NCBI GenBank assembly: GCA_022813625.1
Contig: JAKLMB010000013.1
Span: 62,001-126,000, forward strand
Source of the DNA: Aaosphaeria pasadenensis
Taxonomy: Eukaryota > Ascomycota > Dothideomycetes > Pleosporales
DNA: 64,000 nt
Direction: 5' to 3'
The notes beneath the pieces were generated by a model. It was not told the origin of the DNA, did no database searches, and saw only the letters and a list, made by a program, of their open reading frames with translations. Below, piece after piece: positions 10,480 through 19,731 of the stretch. Numbering within the stretch: position 1 is the first letter of the stretch; every line of letters starts with the position of its first letter. Both the position numbers and the translations under genes were made by a program.

Positions 10480-11883
10480 TCATATGACAACGCAGGCGCT
10501 ATCCGATTGATGATCGTCGGCTAATGCCAAAGTCCTCACCAAGGCTTCAGATGCCTGTTCTCTTTCATGCTGAGTACCAACCATATTCAAGGCTACATTC
10601 AAGAGCAATTGTAGCTGACACCGAGCCTCCAGTCGTTCTCTTTCGTCCTTATCTTGATCATTCACAATCAGAAGGAGCTTCTCCACCGCATCTGAAACAA
10701 CTGTCGAGGTCAAATGGGTTGGCTGTACTTCTTGATTAGGCATGGTAGACCCTCTGTCTTTCGCAGACTTTTTACGCCGAGATGCGGATCCGGAAGTCTT
10801 TTCGTTATCCAATTTGGGAGGTGTGATGTTGCAATGGTGCCCTTTCTTAGCCCGACGCGCTGCAGCAAGCTTCTGGCTGTGGCTCATCTTAGTACCTGCT
10901 ACCTGGTCCATAGTCTTCTTTCCCTTCAAAACCGCAGAAGAGCGATTTCTTGTATTTGTATCGGCTATCTCATCTTTCGTCAGTTGCGTGGCATCATTAG
11001 CATCAAACATCTGGCTGTCATTGGGGGAGGTGATAGTGCCAGTGTCACTTTGAGCCACAGACACAGTACTGAATGCGACCGTTGAAGAGATATCGTTGTC
11101 AGATGCTGATACATCCTGTCGTGTATCTGATTGTTCCAACCGTAGAAGATCGCTCAACGTGATGATATCTGGCTGAGAGTTACTGGTATCCAGAATTCCG
11201 CCGCTCTTAGGATCTAGAGGCGATTGCCTTGCGCCTTGAGCGTCGTAGAAAGATTGCATCACGGATGGCTGCATGTGTCTGGTCGGAAATTCCGCTTGTG
11301 GCGTGTGTCCACCCTGAGTCTTATGGCGTCCCCCGGTGAAAGAGCCCGCGACCTCGTCGTCATGAGGCCTAGATATGTGACCTATTTCCGTTGGAACTGT
11401 ATCATCTGAGGCACCACTTTCAGAATCGGTGAAGTCGTCTTCTTCTGCGGCTCGCTGTTCGGTGGAGGCGCCCGCCATGAGCGACTCTGACGAAGCCGTG
11501 GTGATGGCATTTGCTCCGCTCATTTGAGGTGAAATGAATGAAGACGTTGTAGGTCGCATATATTCTGAAGGAAACGCGATCGTAGGGTGGTCCCAATAGG
11601 GTTCGTTGATGATAGGGTCGCTCATACCCTTTGCAACGCCGCGGGCCCTGAACCATTGCATATGCTGTTTATCATGCTTCCAAGACCAGACATACTTGAA
11701 AAATGAAAGCCTATTTTCAGTCAAGGTCGGGCCGGGCAATCCAGACATCATGGAGTCATTTAGAGCTCCCTGGTTGACTTGCTGTGCTGCGCCATTGTCC
11801 GTATCAGTTGTGTAGTCCATTTGCGTGCCGTGAAGATCACGGCTAGTCATAATCGTGAGTGTGAGTGTGGGTTTATGATACAA
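10480..11883 (-). CDS. Hypothetical low-complexity protein, up to 467 residues
   Basis: A long open frame runs without an obvious intron. The start may be the first ATG (MYHKPTLTLTIM) or the internal one 11 residues later (MTSRDLHGTQMDYTTD), which looks more like a natural N-terminus. Near residues 55-105 is a more ordered patch (RLSFFKYVWSWKHDKQHMQW, then PIINEPYWDHPTIAFPSEYM). Most of the rest is Ser/Thr/Asp-rich and disordered, with a basic patch around residues 325-380 (KLAAARRAKKGHH, SRRKKSAKDRGS). The last 70 residues look helical. No domain recognised; a nuclear location is plausible from the basic patches. Confidence 0.6.
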   Translation of the reverse strand: MYHKPTLTLTIMTSRDLHGTQMDYTTDTDNGAAQQVNQGALNDSMMSGLPGPTLTENRLSFFKYVWSWKHDKQHMQWFRARGVAKGMSDPIINEPYWDHPTIAFPSEYMRPTTSSFISPQMSGANAITTASSESLMAGASTEQRAAEEDDFTDSESGASDDTVPTEIGHISRPHDDEVAGSFTGGRHKTQGGHTPQAEFPTRHMQPSVMQSFYDAQGARQSPLDPKSGGILDTSNSQPDIITLSDLLRLEQSDTRQDVSASDNDISSTVAFSTVSVAQSDTGTITSPNDSQMFDANDATQLTKDEIADTNTRNRSSAVLKGKKTMDQVAGTKMSHSQKLAAARRAKKGHHCNITPPKLDNEKTSGSASRRKKSAKDRGSTMPNQEVQPTHLTSTVVSDAVEKLLLIVNDQDKDERERLEARCQLQLLLNVALNMVGTQHEREQASEALVRTLALADDHQSDSACVVI

Positions 11884-13291
11884 AAGGAGGAGATTGTGGG
11901 GAGTAAAGATAGTAGAGAAAGCACACAGTGAAAGATATTCCCGGTACTGAAGTAATCAAGTGAATAGCCAGCTCGGGATGAGAAGGCGAGCACACGAAGT
12001 AAAGTTGCTTCAGGTGAAGCTCTGGCAGCGCTCGAAAGGGTCCGCGTCCCCGCCCAAATAACTGGTCCGCAGAGACCAAGTGACCAATGACCTGATTGAA
12101 ATTTGCCTTCCCAATCACTTGCAGCAGCCATCTATACTCAGCTTGCTGTCATAGCGCGTGTTGTCGGGATATTGATGATATTCGTACGCTCAAACTCTTC
12201 TATGGAGTCAACATATCCAGTCACCCAGTATGTGGGTGAGAGCGATTGTCGGGGAACATGCAGATCACGACAGCTCGCACATATCTGATCTGATCGTCTG
12301 GTTCCTGGCGGAATCACCTCGAAGATTTTCATTACATTATAGTGAGTATCTTCAATGATCTAGTACAAGCCATCTTCATCACGGAAAAAAGAGCCAGAAC
12401 CGTCACCATTAAACCCTGAGCGATAACGTTTGATTCATTCATCATGTGCGGCCTTATACTTTTGCTGAAGTCCCTTAGTTGCAGAAAATGCAAGATCTTT
12501 CCGATAATTATATTCGCTACGCACTTGCTGAGCATCCCTAGCTTATAGCTCAAAACCGAATGTAGTCACAGTAACGTTTAGGATAACTAATGGCAAGGCT
12601 ATATAACAATTGGTCTACTGTGTAAGAAGCTGTTGTGCACCACCAATTAGCAGGACTCCGTGCTGGGGGCCTGAGTACCTGAGCACCTCCTGAGCGACGT
12701 ACGATTTAGAAATGTTACAAGGCACGTGCAAGGGTATATAACAATCTTTGATGGCCAGGCCAGAACGTTTGATATTTCTAGCAAAGGAAGGTATCCAGCC
12801 GATCATCAATGGTACACACCGACTAGGACGGATTCGTCGCACTGCAGACCAAACCATCCAGCTATCCAGCCGTGCCAGCCTACCTCTAAGGGTTCGCTGC
12901 GACGGGTCGCGTGAAGTCATTCGCGGCTACCAGTATTTCGCACAGCCATCTACAAAGTCTCTAAAAGCAAAACTTGAAGAAGTATTCAAGAAAGGCCGAT
13001 GCCACTTCCTTAATAATATCATAGGCTTCATATTCATAGCATCATCACGAGCACCCTGAGGAGAGGATGCGTACGCAAAGTTGCGCAGCCACAGCGCCTC
13101 ACAGCATAGCCTAAGGCTCGCTTGGGGCGGTTCTGGATTGACTCGGAAAGCTTGGTGCGGGCTGAGCTGAAAAGCGCATCACTACAGAACGTCTATATTC
13201 CCCCGCTTCAGCCTTCTTGCGCGACTCTGTGACTGTCGTTTCGTTACTCTGCATTTGCTTCCTGGTGATTCCCCTAAAGTGACTATCGGCC
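11884..13291. other. Intergenic region with one doubtful open frame
   Basis: No solid gene. A plus-strand frame at 12748-13059 (103 residues) has protein-like composition (KSLKAKLEEVFKKGRCHFLN) but no recognised homologue or flanking exons, so I treat it as a possible fragment. The rest contains short overlapping frames only. Confidence 0.5.
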
Positions 13292-14811
13292 ATGGATCCA
13301 CTTACAATCACGTCTACGGTCCTGGGCATCTCCGCTCGTTGTATTACTTCGGCACGCGCACTCTACGAGTTACGAGAGAAGTACAAGGACGCATCCATGA
13401 CCATTACAGCAATCTACAGCGAGACCAATGTTCTATCAACTTCTTTAGCACATATCCAAGGACTTTGCACAAGAAATCCGGAGGCTCTGCGAACGACTTT
13501 ACAAGAACAACCCCAGCTTGAGGCGACTTTCGACCAGGCGTTGACGGGATGCGTGCTTGTGTATTCCGTTCTAGATGAAGAAATCAGGCGACTGTACGAG
13601 GGAATCCGCCAAGAGGGAGTTGCAGGAGCGATGGGCAGAATGAAATTTCTCTGGAAGGAAGAAGCGATGAAAGATGTGCTCATGCAAATTCGAGGGCAAC
13701 AAGCCGGATTAAGCCTGTTGATACAAGCACTCCAGATGTACGTATCATTTGCCAGATGGGAGATTGTCCAGGGGCGCCACAGCCTGTGTCATGATAAGCA
13801 ATACTACGGCGACTAATTGATTGCAGGAGCTCCATTCATGAGATCAGAACCCTCATCCAAGCAAACATGGGCACAATGCAAAATGCTGCACAGCGCCTAG
13901 GTCAATTCAGGAATGCAAATGCTCAAGTCAAAGCACCAAGATCTATCTTCGAAAATGCATTTGACGATGTGGCCAGTCTCTACTCCGTGGACTCCGCTGC
14001 GACTTCGACCAATTTCATTTTCGACGATGTGGTCGTTAACTCACAGGCCTACCGGCGTGCGTTGGCCCAATCTCGAAGCAGCGTGACCCTTGGAACCCTC
14101 GTAGAACAGTCGGAGACGTCATCAGATGCTGACACGATTGTTGATACTCCACTCTCACGTACAGCATCAAAGTATAGCCTTCCACCAACCTTGGGACGTC
14201 GACTCTCCCCAGCCGAAAGTGTGATACTGCAAGACTGGATCGAGAAGGTCTCCGAGGACGCCTCTGGGAAGCAGCATTTGGCGGAGCTCGAGAGCTTGAA
14301 AGCCGAGCATGCGACATTGGTGACAAAGTACAGAAATGTGAAGAGGCTCTATTTTGATGGCCAGCGGCAAAAGGAAGAGCAGATCAAGGAGCAAGAAATG
14401 CTTGCTGCAGAGTATAGTCGCGTCGTCAACGAGAAAGCCGAATTCGAGAAAGAGAATGACCACTTACGTGAGGATGCGGATCGTCGTGCCGCATTTTTCG
14501 TCCAGCACGCAGACAAGAGGAAACTTCTCGTCGAGAGTCATTCTAAGGAACTCAATCTGAAGAACGCAAAGATAACTGAACTTGAAGGGAAAGTCACTTC
14601 GGAGAACACGGCCTTCAGTCAACTATTAACACGGAGTAATGAACAAAAAGCTACTATCCTCCAGTTAGAGTCAGAGCGGGATCGTTTGCAATCGCAGGGA
14701 AGATCTCTATCTGCCAGTACCAAGAATCTGGAGGACTTGTGCGATCGTTTGAAAACTGAGAATGAGGAAAAGGAACTCAACTTACAGCGCTACAAGGGGT
14801 TTGAAGGCTAG
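13292..14811 (+). CDS. Protein with fungal STAND-type N-terminal domain and coiled coil
   Basis: The model is 13292..13737 and 13827..14811, 476 residues; the GTACGT donor and TTGCAG acceptor keep frame. The start MDPLTITSTVLGISARCITSA is the hallmark beginning of the helical N-terminal domain that fungi place in front of NACHT or NB-ARC NTPases (STAND/NLR-like proteins; HeLo-related families). The helical stretch continues to about residue 165. Here no P-loop or repeat domain follows. Instead there is a Ser/Asp-rich linker and, from about residue 300, a long heptad-rich coiled coil (EQIKEQEMLAAEYSRVV, EFEKENDHLREDADRR). Such stand-alone N-terminal domains are common in filamentous ascomycetes and may bind or signal through full-length partners. 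An S/P-rich frame downstream (about 14859-14960) may be a detached last exon. Confidence 0.75.
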
Positions 14812-15418
14812 TATCTACCCTCCTTGCGGAATGTTCGTTTGCTAACTTAAACGTATAGCTATAATTGAACAACTGAGGACACTATCACCGGCACCAGCAA
14901 GCCCAAGGACACCATCAGCAAATCAGCAGAGTCTTTCACCGGGAACTTCGCCAAGAGTTTAACCTCAGTGCATGCAGGAAGCAGAATACAGTCTGTGCGT
15001 TGAGTGAAAAGAGTGAAAAGAGGGCTAGGTTGTCATCAACATTCATATTCACTTTGCCATCTCCTTGCCCGATTGGCCAGTAGGAACCCGCCGTTCAGTA
15101 TGCTGCCGTCGCCCACCGCAAGTGACTGCCACGGCAACTGTCTACTACTTAGGAACCTTTTCCCACTGGTACCACCTCTCTTTTCCAGCACCCTCTTTCG
15201 AAAGCACAACTGCAACTCAAGCTCGTTCAACTACAACTTGACTTCATTCAATTTCAGCTACACTTTGTTCAACTACAACTCGACTTTGTTTGACCTCCAA
15301 GATTCAATCAGACAACTCGACCCTCTTGCATCCACTAACACCCAATCACGACACCTCAGTAACAGTAAGTGTTTCACTGAGATAAATCTAACATCAAATT
15401 ATTCTAACACTCAAAACG
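14812..15418. other. Intergenic region and probable 5' leader
   Basis: The left part holds an S/P-rich open stretch after an intron-like sequence (branch-like GCTAAC, acceptor TATAG at about 14858). The right part (about 15200-15290) is a low-complexity run rich in CAACTACAACT and GACTTTGTT, probably the 5' leader of the next gene. Confidence 0.45.
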
Positions 15419-16522
15419 ATGTTCCCAAAATTCTTCTCAACCATTTGCCAGGTGTTGAAGGCAAACTGGGCCTGGGCACCAAGGCCTTTCAACTTCGCCA
15501 CAGTCCTCCCTTCGTCAGCCCCAGCTGCGATGGCTGAGACAGCCGGCTACCACCCACTCGTGCATGGGTTTATCGATCTTCTCCCAGATGCAGATGAGCT
15601 CTGCATTCCAGAGTACCATCCTGTAGAAATCGACGTGCACCTCGAAGCAGATGAACCCAAAGACATCGATCTGCTCCCAGAAGAGAACGAAGAAGGAGAA
15701 GATGACGTTTTCCTCGATGCACTTGAGTACTCCACGCCCACCCTCACAGAGAGTCATATCGAGGATCTTGAAGACTTGGAGGACATGGAGGAGTATCTAG
15801 CTAGAATCGATGAACCTGAGGACATCGATGAGTACATGGCCCAATGCGATAAAGCTAAGGGTGATGATGTTGTTCTCGAAGAAGAAGAGCCGGAGGATAT
15901 CGACATGTACCTTGAGAAGGCAGAAGCGATCGAAGCGAGAGCCAAAGACCTCGATGACTGGGTCAATGTCGATCCTGTTCCCCCACAGCCCAGGGATCAT
16001 ACCAAAGCCTCCAGCAAGCCACGCTTCGAGTACAATGTCCCAGTAGACCAGTCGGCCCTCACAGCGGCTCTATCCGAAGAGCTCCAATGGTCCCATCGTT
16101 CGGAAGCCAAGGCTGTTAGAAAACAGCCCAAACCACAGCAAAAGACCTCCCACAGCGACCTCGAACGGAAATGGAGCGCAGCAGCCAACACCACTGCTCC
16201 ATCGATGAGCGCTCGCGCTACCAAGCGGTACGAGCTTATTGTTACTTGCCCCACGGACCCGAACACCCAACATCCAACCCTCACGAACGGGCCCCGCCGT
16301 CCCACATCCTATACATACGGCACCTCCGCTGCCCGTCGCTCCTACAAACACATTCAAGCGACATCAGCAGCATTATCTGCCTGGTGGAAACCATCCGCTC
16401 CGTCCATGAAGAAGAGGACTGTCCGAGCATGTGTCGATCTCGGCCCCATCAACACTCTTCGCTTCGATGATACGGAGACTTGTTTCGTGGGCCGCGATGC
16501 AACCATGGCAGATATCTATTAG
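15419..16522 (+). CDS. Acidic repeat protein, hypothetical, 367 residues
   Basis: A single open frame; the start is either MFPKFFSTICQVLK or the later MAETAGYHPLVHGF (15530). The middle (residues 50-190) is very acidic and built on a degenerate motif of the form (D/E)EP(E/K)DID, seen as DEPKDID, DEPEDIDEYMAQ and EEPEDIDMYLEK, with further EDLEDLEDMEEY runs. The C-terminal third is basic and Ser/Thr-rich. The end contains VDLGPINTLRFDDTETCFVG. I recognise no known domain. About 1.9 kb downstream on the opposite strand lies a broken partial copy that shares a 75-bp segment with 69 identical positions, so the gene has been duplicated locally. Function unknown. Confidence 0.65.
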   Translation: MFPKFFSTICQVLKANWAWAPRPFNFATVLPSSAPAAMAETAGYHPLVHGFIDLLPDADELCIPEYHPVEIDVHLEADEPKDIDLLPEENEEGEDDVFLDALEYSTPTLTESHIEDLEDLEDMEEYLARIDEPEDIDEYMAQCDKAKGDDVVLEEEEPEDIDMYLEKAEAIEARAKDLDDWVNVDPVPPQPRDHTKASSKPRFEYNVPVDQSALTAALSEELQWSHRSEAKAVRKQPKPQQKTSHSDLERKWSAAANTTAPSMSARATKRYELIVTCPTDPNTQHPTLTNGPRRPTSYTYGTSAARRSYKHIQATSAALSAWWKPSAPSMKKRTVRACVDLGPINTLRFDDTETCFVGRDATMADIY

Positions 16523-17370
16523 ACAGGATCCAAATGCACACATCTGGCATTTTGGTATTGACTTCCTCCCATACCGCAACATATGCCTAGCAATGTTGCG
16601 ACGATAACGACGACCACGATGATGACCACAGATTGGAAGAAAGTTCAAACTCGGGCAATAGTTTGTTTGTTTGTTCCCTTGAGTATAATGAAGGCAGGTT
16701 TGTCACATCGATTGGAAGGTCTTTTATACGGAGGTTGAGGCAAAGATAGCTTTTCGACAGACTTGATATTAGTTTTCGTTTCATACCCAGCGGTCTTTTG
16801 TTATTGTTATGTGATATGATAGCCTTCCAAGTGTATATGCATGATAGCTTTGCAAGTTCATGTAGACGATGATGTCGTTTCATTTGTATTTATAAATCAT
16901 TGTATACACATTGTGCGAGCACATTCTTGTATATGTCTTGCTCGTGTTGATGATTTGATGCGATAATCCTCAATGTGCCTATGTGTTGTGGTATAGCAGC
17001 ATGGGTGAGGCGATTCAGGGATTATATGAAAGAAGAAAGGGCACTTGGCAGAGCATAGATAGATAGATCAGGGCAGCCGAGAGAGATTGAGGCATCATCC
17101 ACCTACCTCCTCCGTAGGCCCATCGACAGTGGTGAATATCTATGTATCCTAGTGTTTCACCGATTACGGGTCGTGCATGTAATGCTCCCCTACTACAGAG
17201 GCGTCTACACGCGACAGTATCCATAAGTGTATCCATGTGTGAATCATTATTGGTGATCGTAGGTATACTTATGGTGGTACATATATGTATATATCATGTG
17301 AGTGGTCATTTATTGTTTGAGTGATGTTCATTTCTATATATGTAGCGGGTTTCTAATGATGTGAATAGTC
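16523..17370. other. AT-rich intergenic region
   Basis: No supportable gene. There are short simple-sequence runs (TAGATAGATAGAT near 17060, TGTATATAT runs near 17285). It lies between the acidic gene and the long inverted repeat. Confidence 0.5.
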
Positions 17371-17494
17371 CTACTCTTGGATGTAAACATATACTCGGGC
17401 CCTTGCGGTTCTTCGAAGCGTAACGCATGGGCTAGGCCTCTGTAATATTCGAAGAAGCGCAAGGGCCCGAGTATATGTTTACATCCAAGAGTAG
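17371..17494. repeat. Inverted repeat, 47-bp arms, 30-bp spacer
   Basis: Arms at 17371-17417 and 17448-17494 are reverse complements with a single mismatch (the outer 37 bp are perfect). The spacer is 17418-17447. Transcribed, it would form a very stable hairpin. No terminal-site duplication or transposase is evident, so it is not clearly a MITE. It lies immediately beside the broken inverted copy of the acidic gene. Confidence 0.9.
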
Positions 17495-17506
17495 ATGACA
17501 TTGTCG

Positions 17507-18060
17507 TCAACTGCTCGCGTGATCGGTCCCGCTATCAAGATCCCGTTGCGCTATTTTTATATATGAATCTGCATGCTGTCTCGCACCATTCTTCATCGCC
17601 TCTTCCACTTCTCGGACTTTCCAACCGCTCGCGTGGGGGGGCTCTAGCTTGTCTTCCTTGGTGAGATGGACCAATATCCTAAACTTTATCGTACTGGGCC
17701 ATGTACTCGTCAATGTCCTCAGGTTCATCGATTCTAGCTAGATACTCCTCCATGTTTTTGATGTATTCCGGATCTTCGATGGACTCCATGTCCTTGATGT
17801 ATTCCGGATCTTCAATGGACTCCATATCTTCGATGGATTCCATATCTTCGAGATGACCCTCTGCAGGTGAAGGCGTCGGACACTCAAGGTCCATCATTTC
17901 ATCGAACCGGGATCTCCAATAAGAATTTGGATGCTGTCTCGCACTCTTCATCGAATTCCACTTATCGGAATTCTTAATCGTTCGCACAGTTATCATATTC
18001 TTGCACTTCCGTATATAGGAATCGGCAACTGCAGCTCGTGCCTCATTGTCATCCTGCAAG
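17507..18060 (-). pseudogene. Broken, inverted partial copy of the acidic repeat gene
   Basis: On the minus strand, 17679-17753 matches 15785-15859 of the acidic gene at 69 of 75 bases (the first 41 are identical). The encoded match is MEEYLARIDEPEDIDEYMAQ apart from one residue, then a stop. Upstream the homology is weaker but visible: ECPTPSPAEGHLEDME corresponds to EYSTPTLTESHIEDLE. Between them is a local expansion of MESIEDPEYIKD units. Further homology-like sequence after the stop is in another frame. A second internal echo is ARQHPNSYWRS (near 17930) against ARQHADSYIKI (near 17560). Stops and frame changes suggest a pseudogene, although a diverged spliced paralogue cannot be excluded. 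Confidence 0.7.
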
Positions 18061-18980
18061 CCAAGATGATCATAGAACTGCTGATCTGACGAAAGTTCTC
18101 AACCCTCCATGTCTTTCTTGCCCTTGCCCGAGGCCTTTTCCTTGCTATCGACGTATGTTTGCACTTGTCGATAGAAGTCTCCAGCCTCTGAACTGGCAAT
18201 GCATATAGTCTTCCCAAGTAACTGCGCTACGGATTTCTCTGCCATGAGACTATCCAAAGTACAGCTTGGCACCATCGCTATTGTAAGCTCAGAAAATAAA
18301 GTTTGGGAGTTTTCTCTCTACCGAAGATTTCTCATCGCTGTGGATATATTTTTGGACTTGCCGACAAAATTCTCGGGTCTTCGGCATCATGGTATTGGTG
18401 TTGATGATGGCGGGTGTATACGTATATATTCTTTGATCAGTCTTCGACATGTTGTGATAGTGGTGGCGGTTGTATATATTTTGAGTGGTCTTTGTCACTA
18501 TCGTTATTGCCGAATTTTTCCTGGCTCTTGGAGCTGGAGTGGCAGTGAATCTGTTTCACATACTCATCCAAGGCCTTCGGAATACGGTCCTGGCGGGTTT
18601 GTTCCCAAGTTGCGGCAGGCTGCTTCATCGTCGTTTCATCAAGTCGTCGCGGTGGTGTGATGAATAGTCAAGTTTTGGCGCGTATATATCTGTGTGTAGG
18701 AGCAGATCTTTCGTCGCTTTGGATATCGTTTCTGCTCCTACTGCTACTGCTACTGCTGGTCCAACTGCTCATATTATCGTTGTTTCTGGCGTTGATGGTA
18801 CTGTTGTTGCTGGTATTGTTCGTTGCATAGCACTACTAATGCAACAACATATAGTATGATAGCGACGTCGGTTTTGGAAATCGATGGCATTTTGAATGCC
18901 TTCTTTTCGCTCATTTGGGTGGGGGAGCTCATCTTGGATCCACGTCATAGTTTCGCTCCTGTCTCTAAATAGATCCACGA
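18060..18980 (-). pseudogene. Decayed coding repeats, minus strand
   Basis: Three short related peptides lie 195-200 bp apart in different frames: GDFYRQVQTYVDSKEKAS (about 18130-18187), REFCRQVQKYIHSDEKSS (about 18325-18382) and LDEYVKQIHCHSSSKSQEK (about 18525-18583). Aligned nucleotides are clearly related between the first two. A further open stretch at 18769-18978 (WIQDELPHPNERKEGIQNAI) may belong to the same gene. With stops between the units, this looks like a degenerated tandem-repeat gene, perhaps once continuous with the acidic-gene copy to its left. A multi-exon gene is the alternative. Confidence 0.45.
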
Positions 18981-19003
18981 ATCTCGTGTCGTGGTTTCTG
19001 AGG

Positions 19004-19165
19004 GATCAATGAGCTTATTGTAGCTGTCGATGAGAGCTCTTGTACTCAGAAGCTCCGAAAGATCCATAGGCTGATTGTAGCTGTTGATGATAGCTATTGT
19101 ACTCAGAATGAGATCTTAGTGATCAATGAGCTGATTGCAGCTCTCCATGGACGAGCTCTGAGAGC
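19004..19165. repeat. Imperfect tandem repeat, period 57-60 bp
   Basis: Three diverged units begin GATCAATGAGCT (19004), GATCCATAGGCT (19061) and GATCAATGAGCT (19121). Each is followed by GATTG(T/C)AGCT-type sequence and TGTACTCAGA in the first two. Confidence 0.7.
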
Positions 19166-19470
19166 TACATTGTGCTATGACCGGCCGGGAACGCGAACGG
19201 ACTCCAAGGAGACACGGAGAGACACATTCGCGGGTGTACTGGCCGCAATACGGGCACTACGGCGGAGTGTCTGTGGCGTGGCGCGATCATTGCGACGTGA
19301 CGCCATGATGTGAGTAAGAGATAACGGTTGATATCTCTGGAGCAAACTTTGTTCGTTTCGAAACGTCGGTTTTCGAATCGGTTCTATTCCGAAGATAGCA
19401 GGCCATATTTGAATATCTTTGCTAAGGTCGCCTGTTGCCAGTACGTAGGCGCGGTCCCGCTCCTCCATAG

Positions 19471-19731
19471 GACGTGGTCGACTGAGTAGTCGCCGTTGTC
19501 CATTTGGGCTTGTGTCTGCAGATAGATGGTAATGTGGAGTCTCCTCTCCATTACAAGGACGTGGCCGACTGAGTAGTCGCCGTTGTCCATTTGGGCTTGT
19601 GTCTGCAGATGGATGGTAATGTGGAATCTCCTCTCCATTACAAGGACGTGGCCGACTGAGTAGTCGCCGTTGTCCATTGCTCTTTTGTCTGGAGATGGAT
19701 AGTAATGAGGAGTCTCCTCTCCTCCGAACTC
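19471..19731. repeat. 87-bp tandem repeat, three copies
   Basis: Units start GACGTGG at 19471, 19558 and 19645, exactly 87 bp apart. The first two are nearly identical; the third diverges in its middle. As 87 is a multiple of three, the minus strand stays open across the repeat with a 29-residue period beginning MDNGDYSVGHVLVMERR. It may be part of a repeat protein or simply an open minisatellite. Confidence 0.9.

Noticed and set aside
12748..13059. Plus-strand frame of 103 residues with protein-like composition
   Set aside because: No recognised domain, no splice partners and no supporting neighbour; kept only as a remark in the intergenic entry.
17371..17494. Inverted repeat as a simple transcription terminator
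   Set aside because: Arms are far too long for that and no convincing gene ends there; left open as hairpin or breakpoint.
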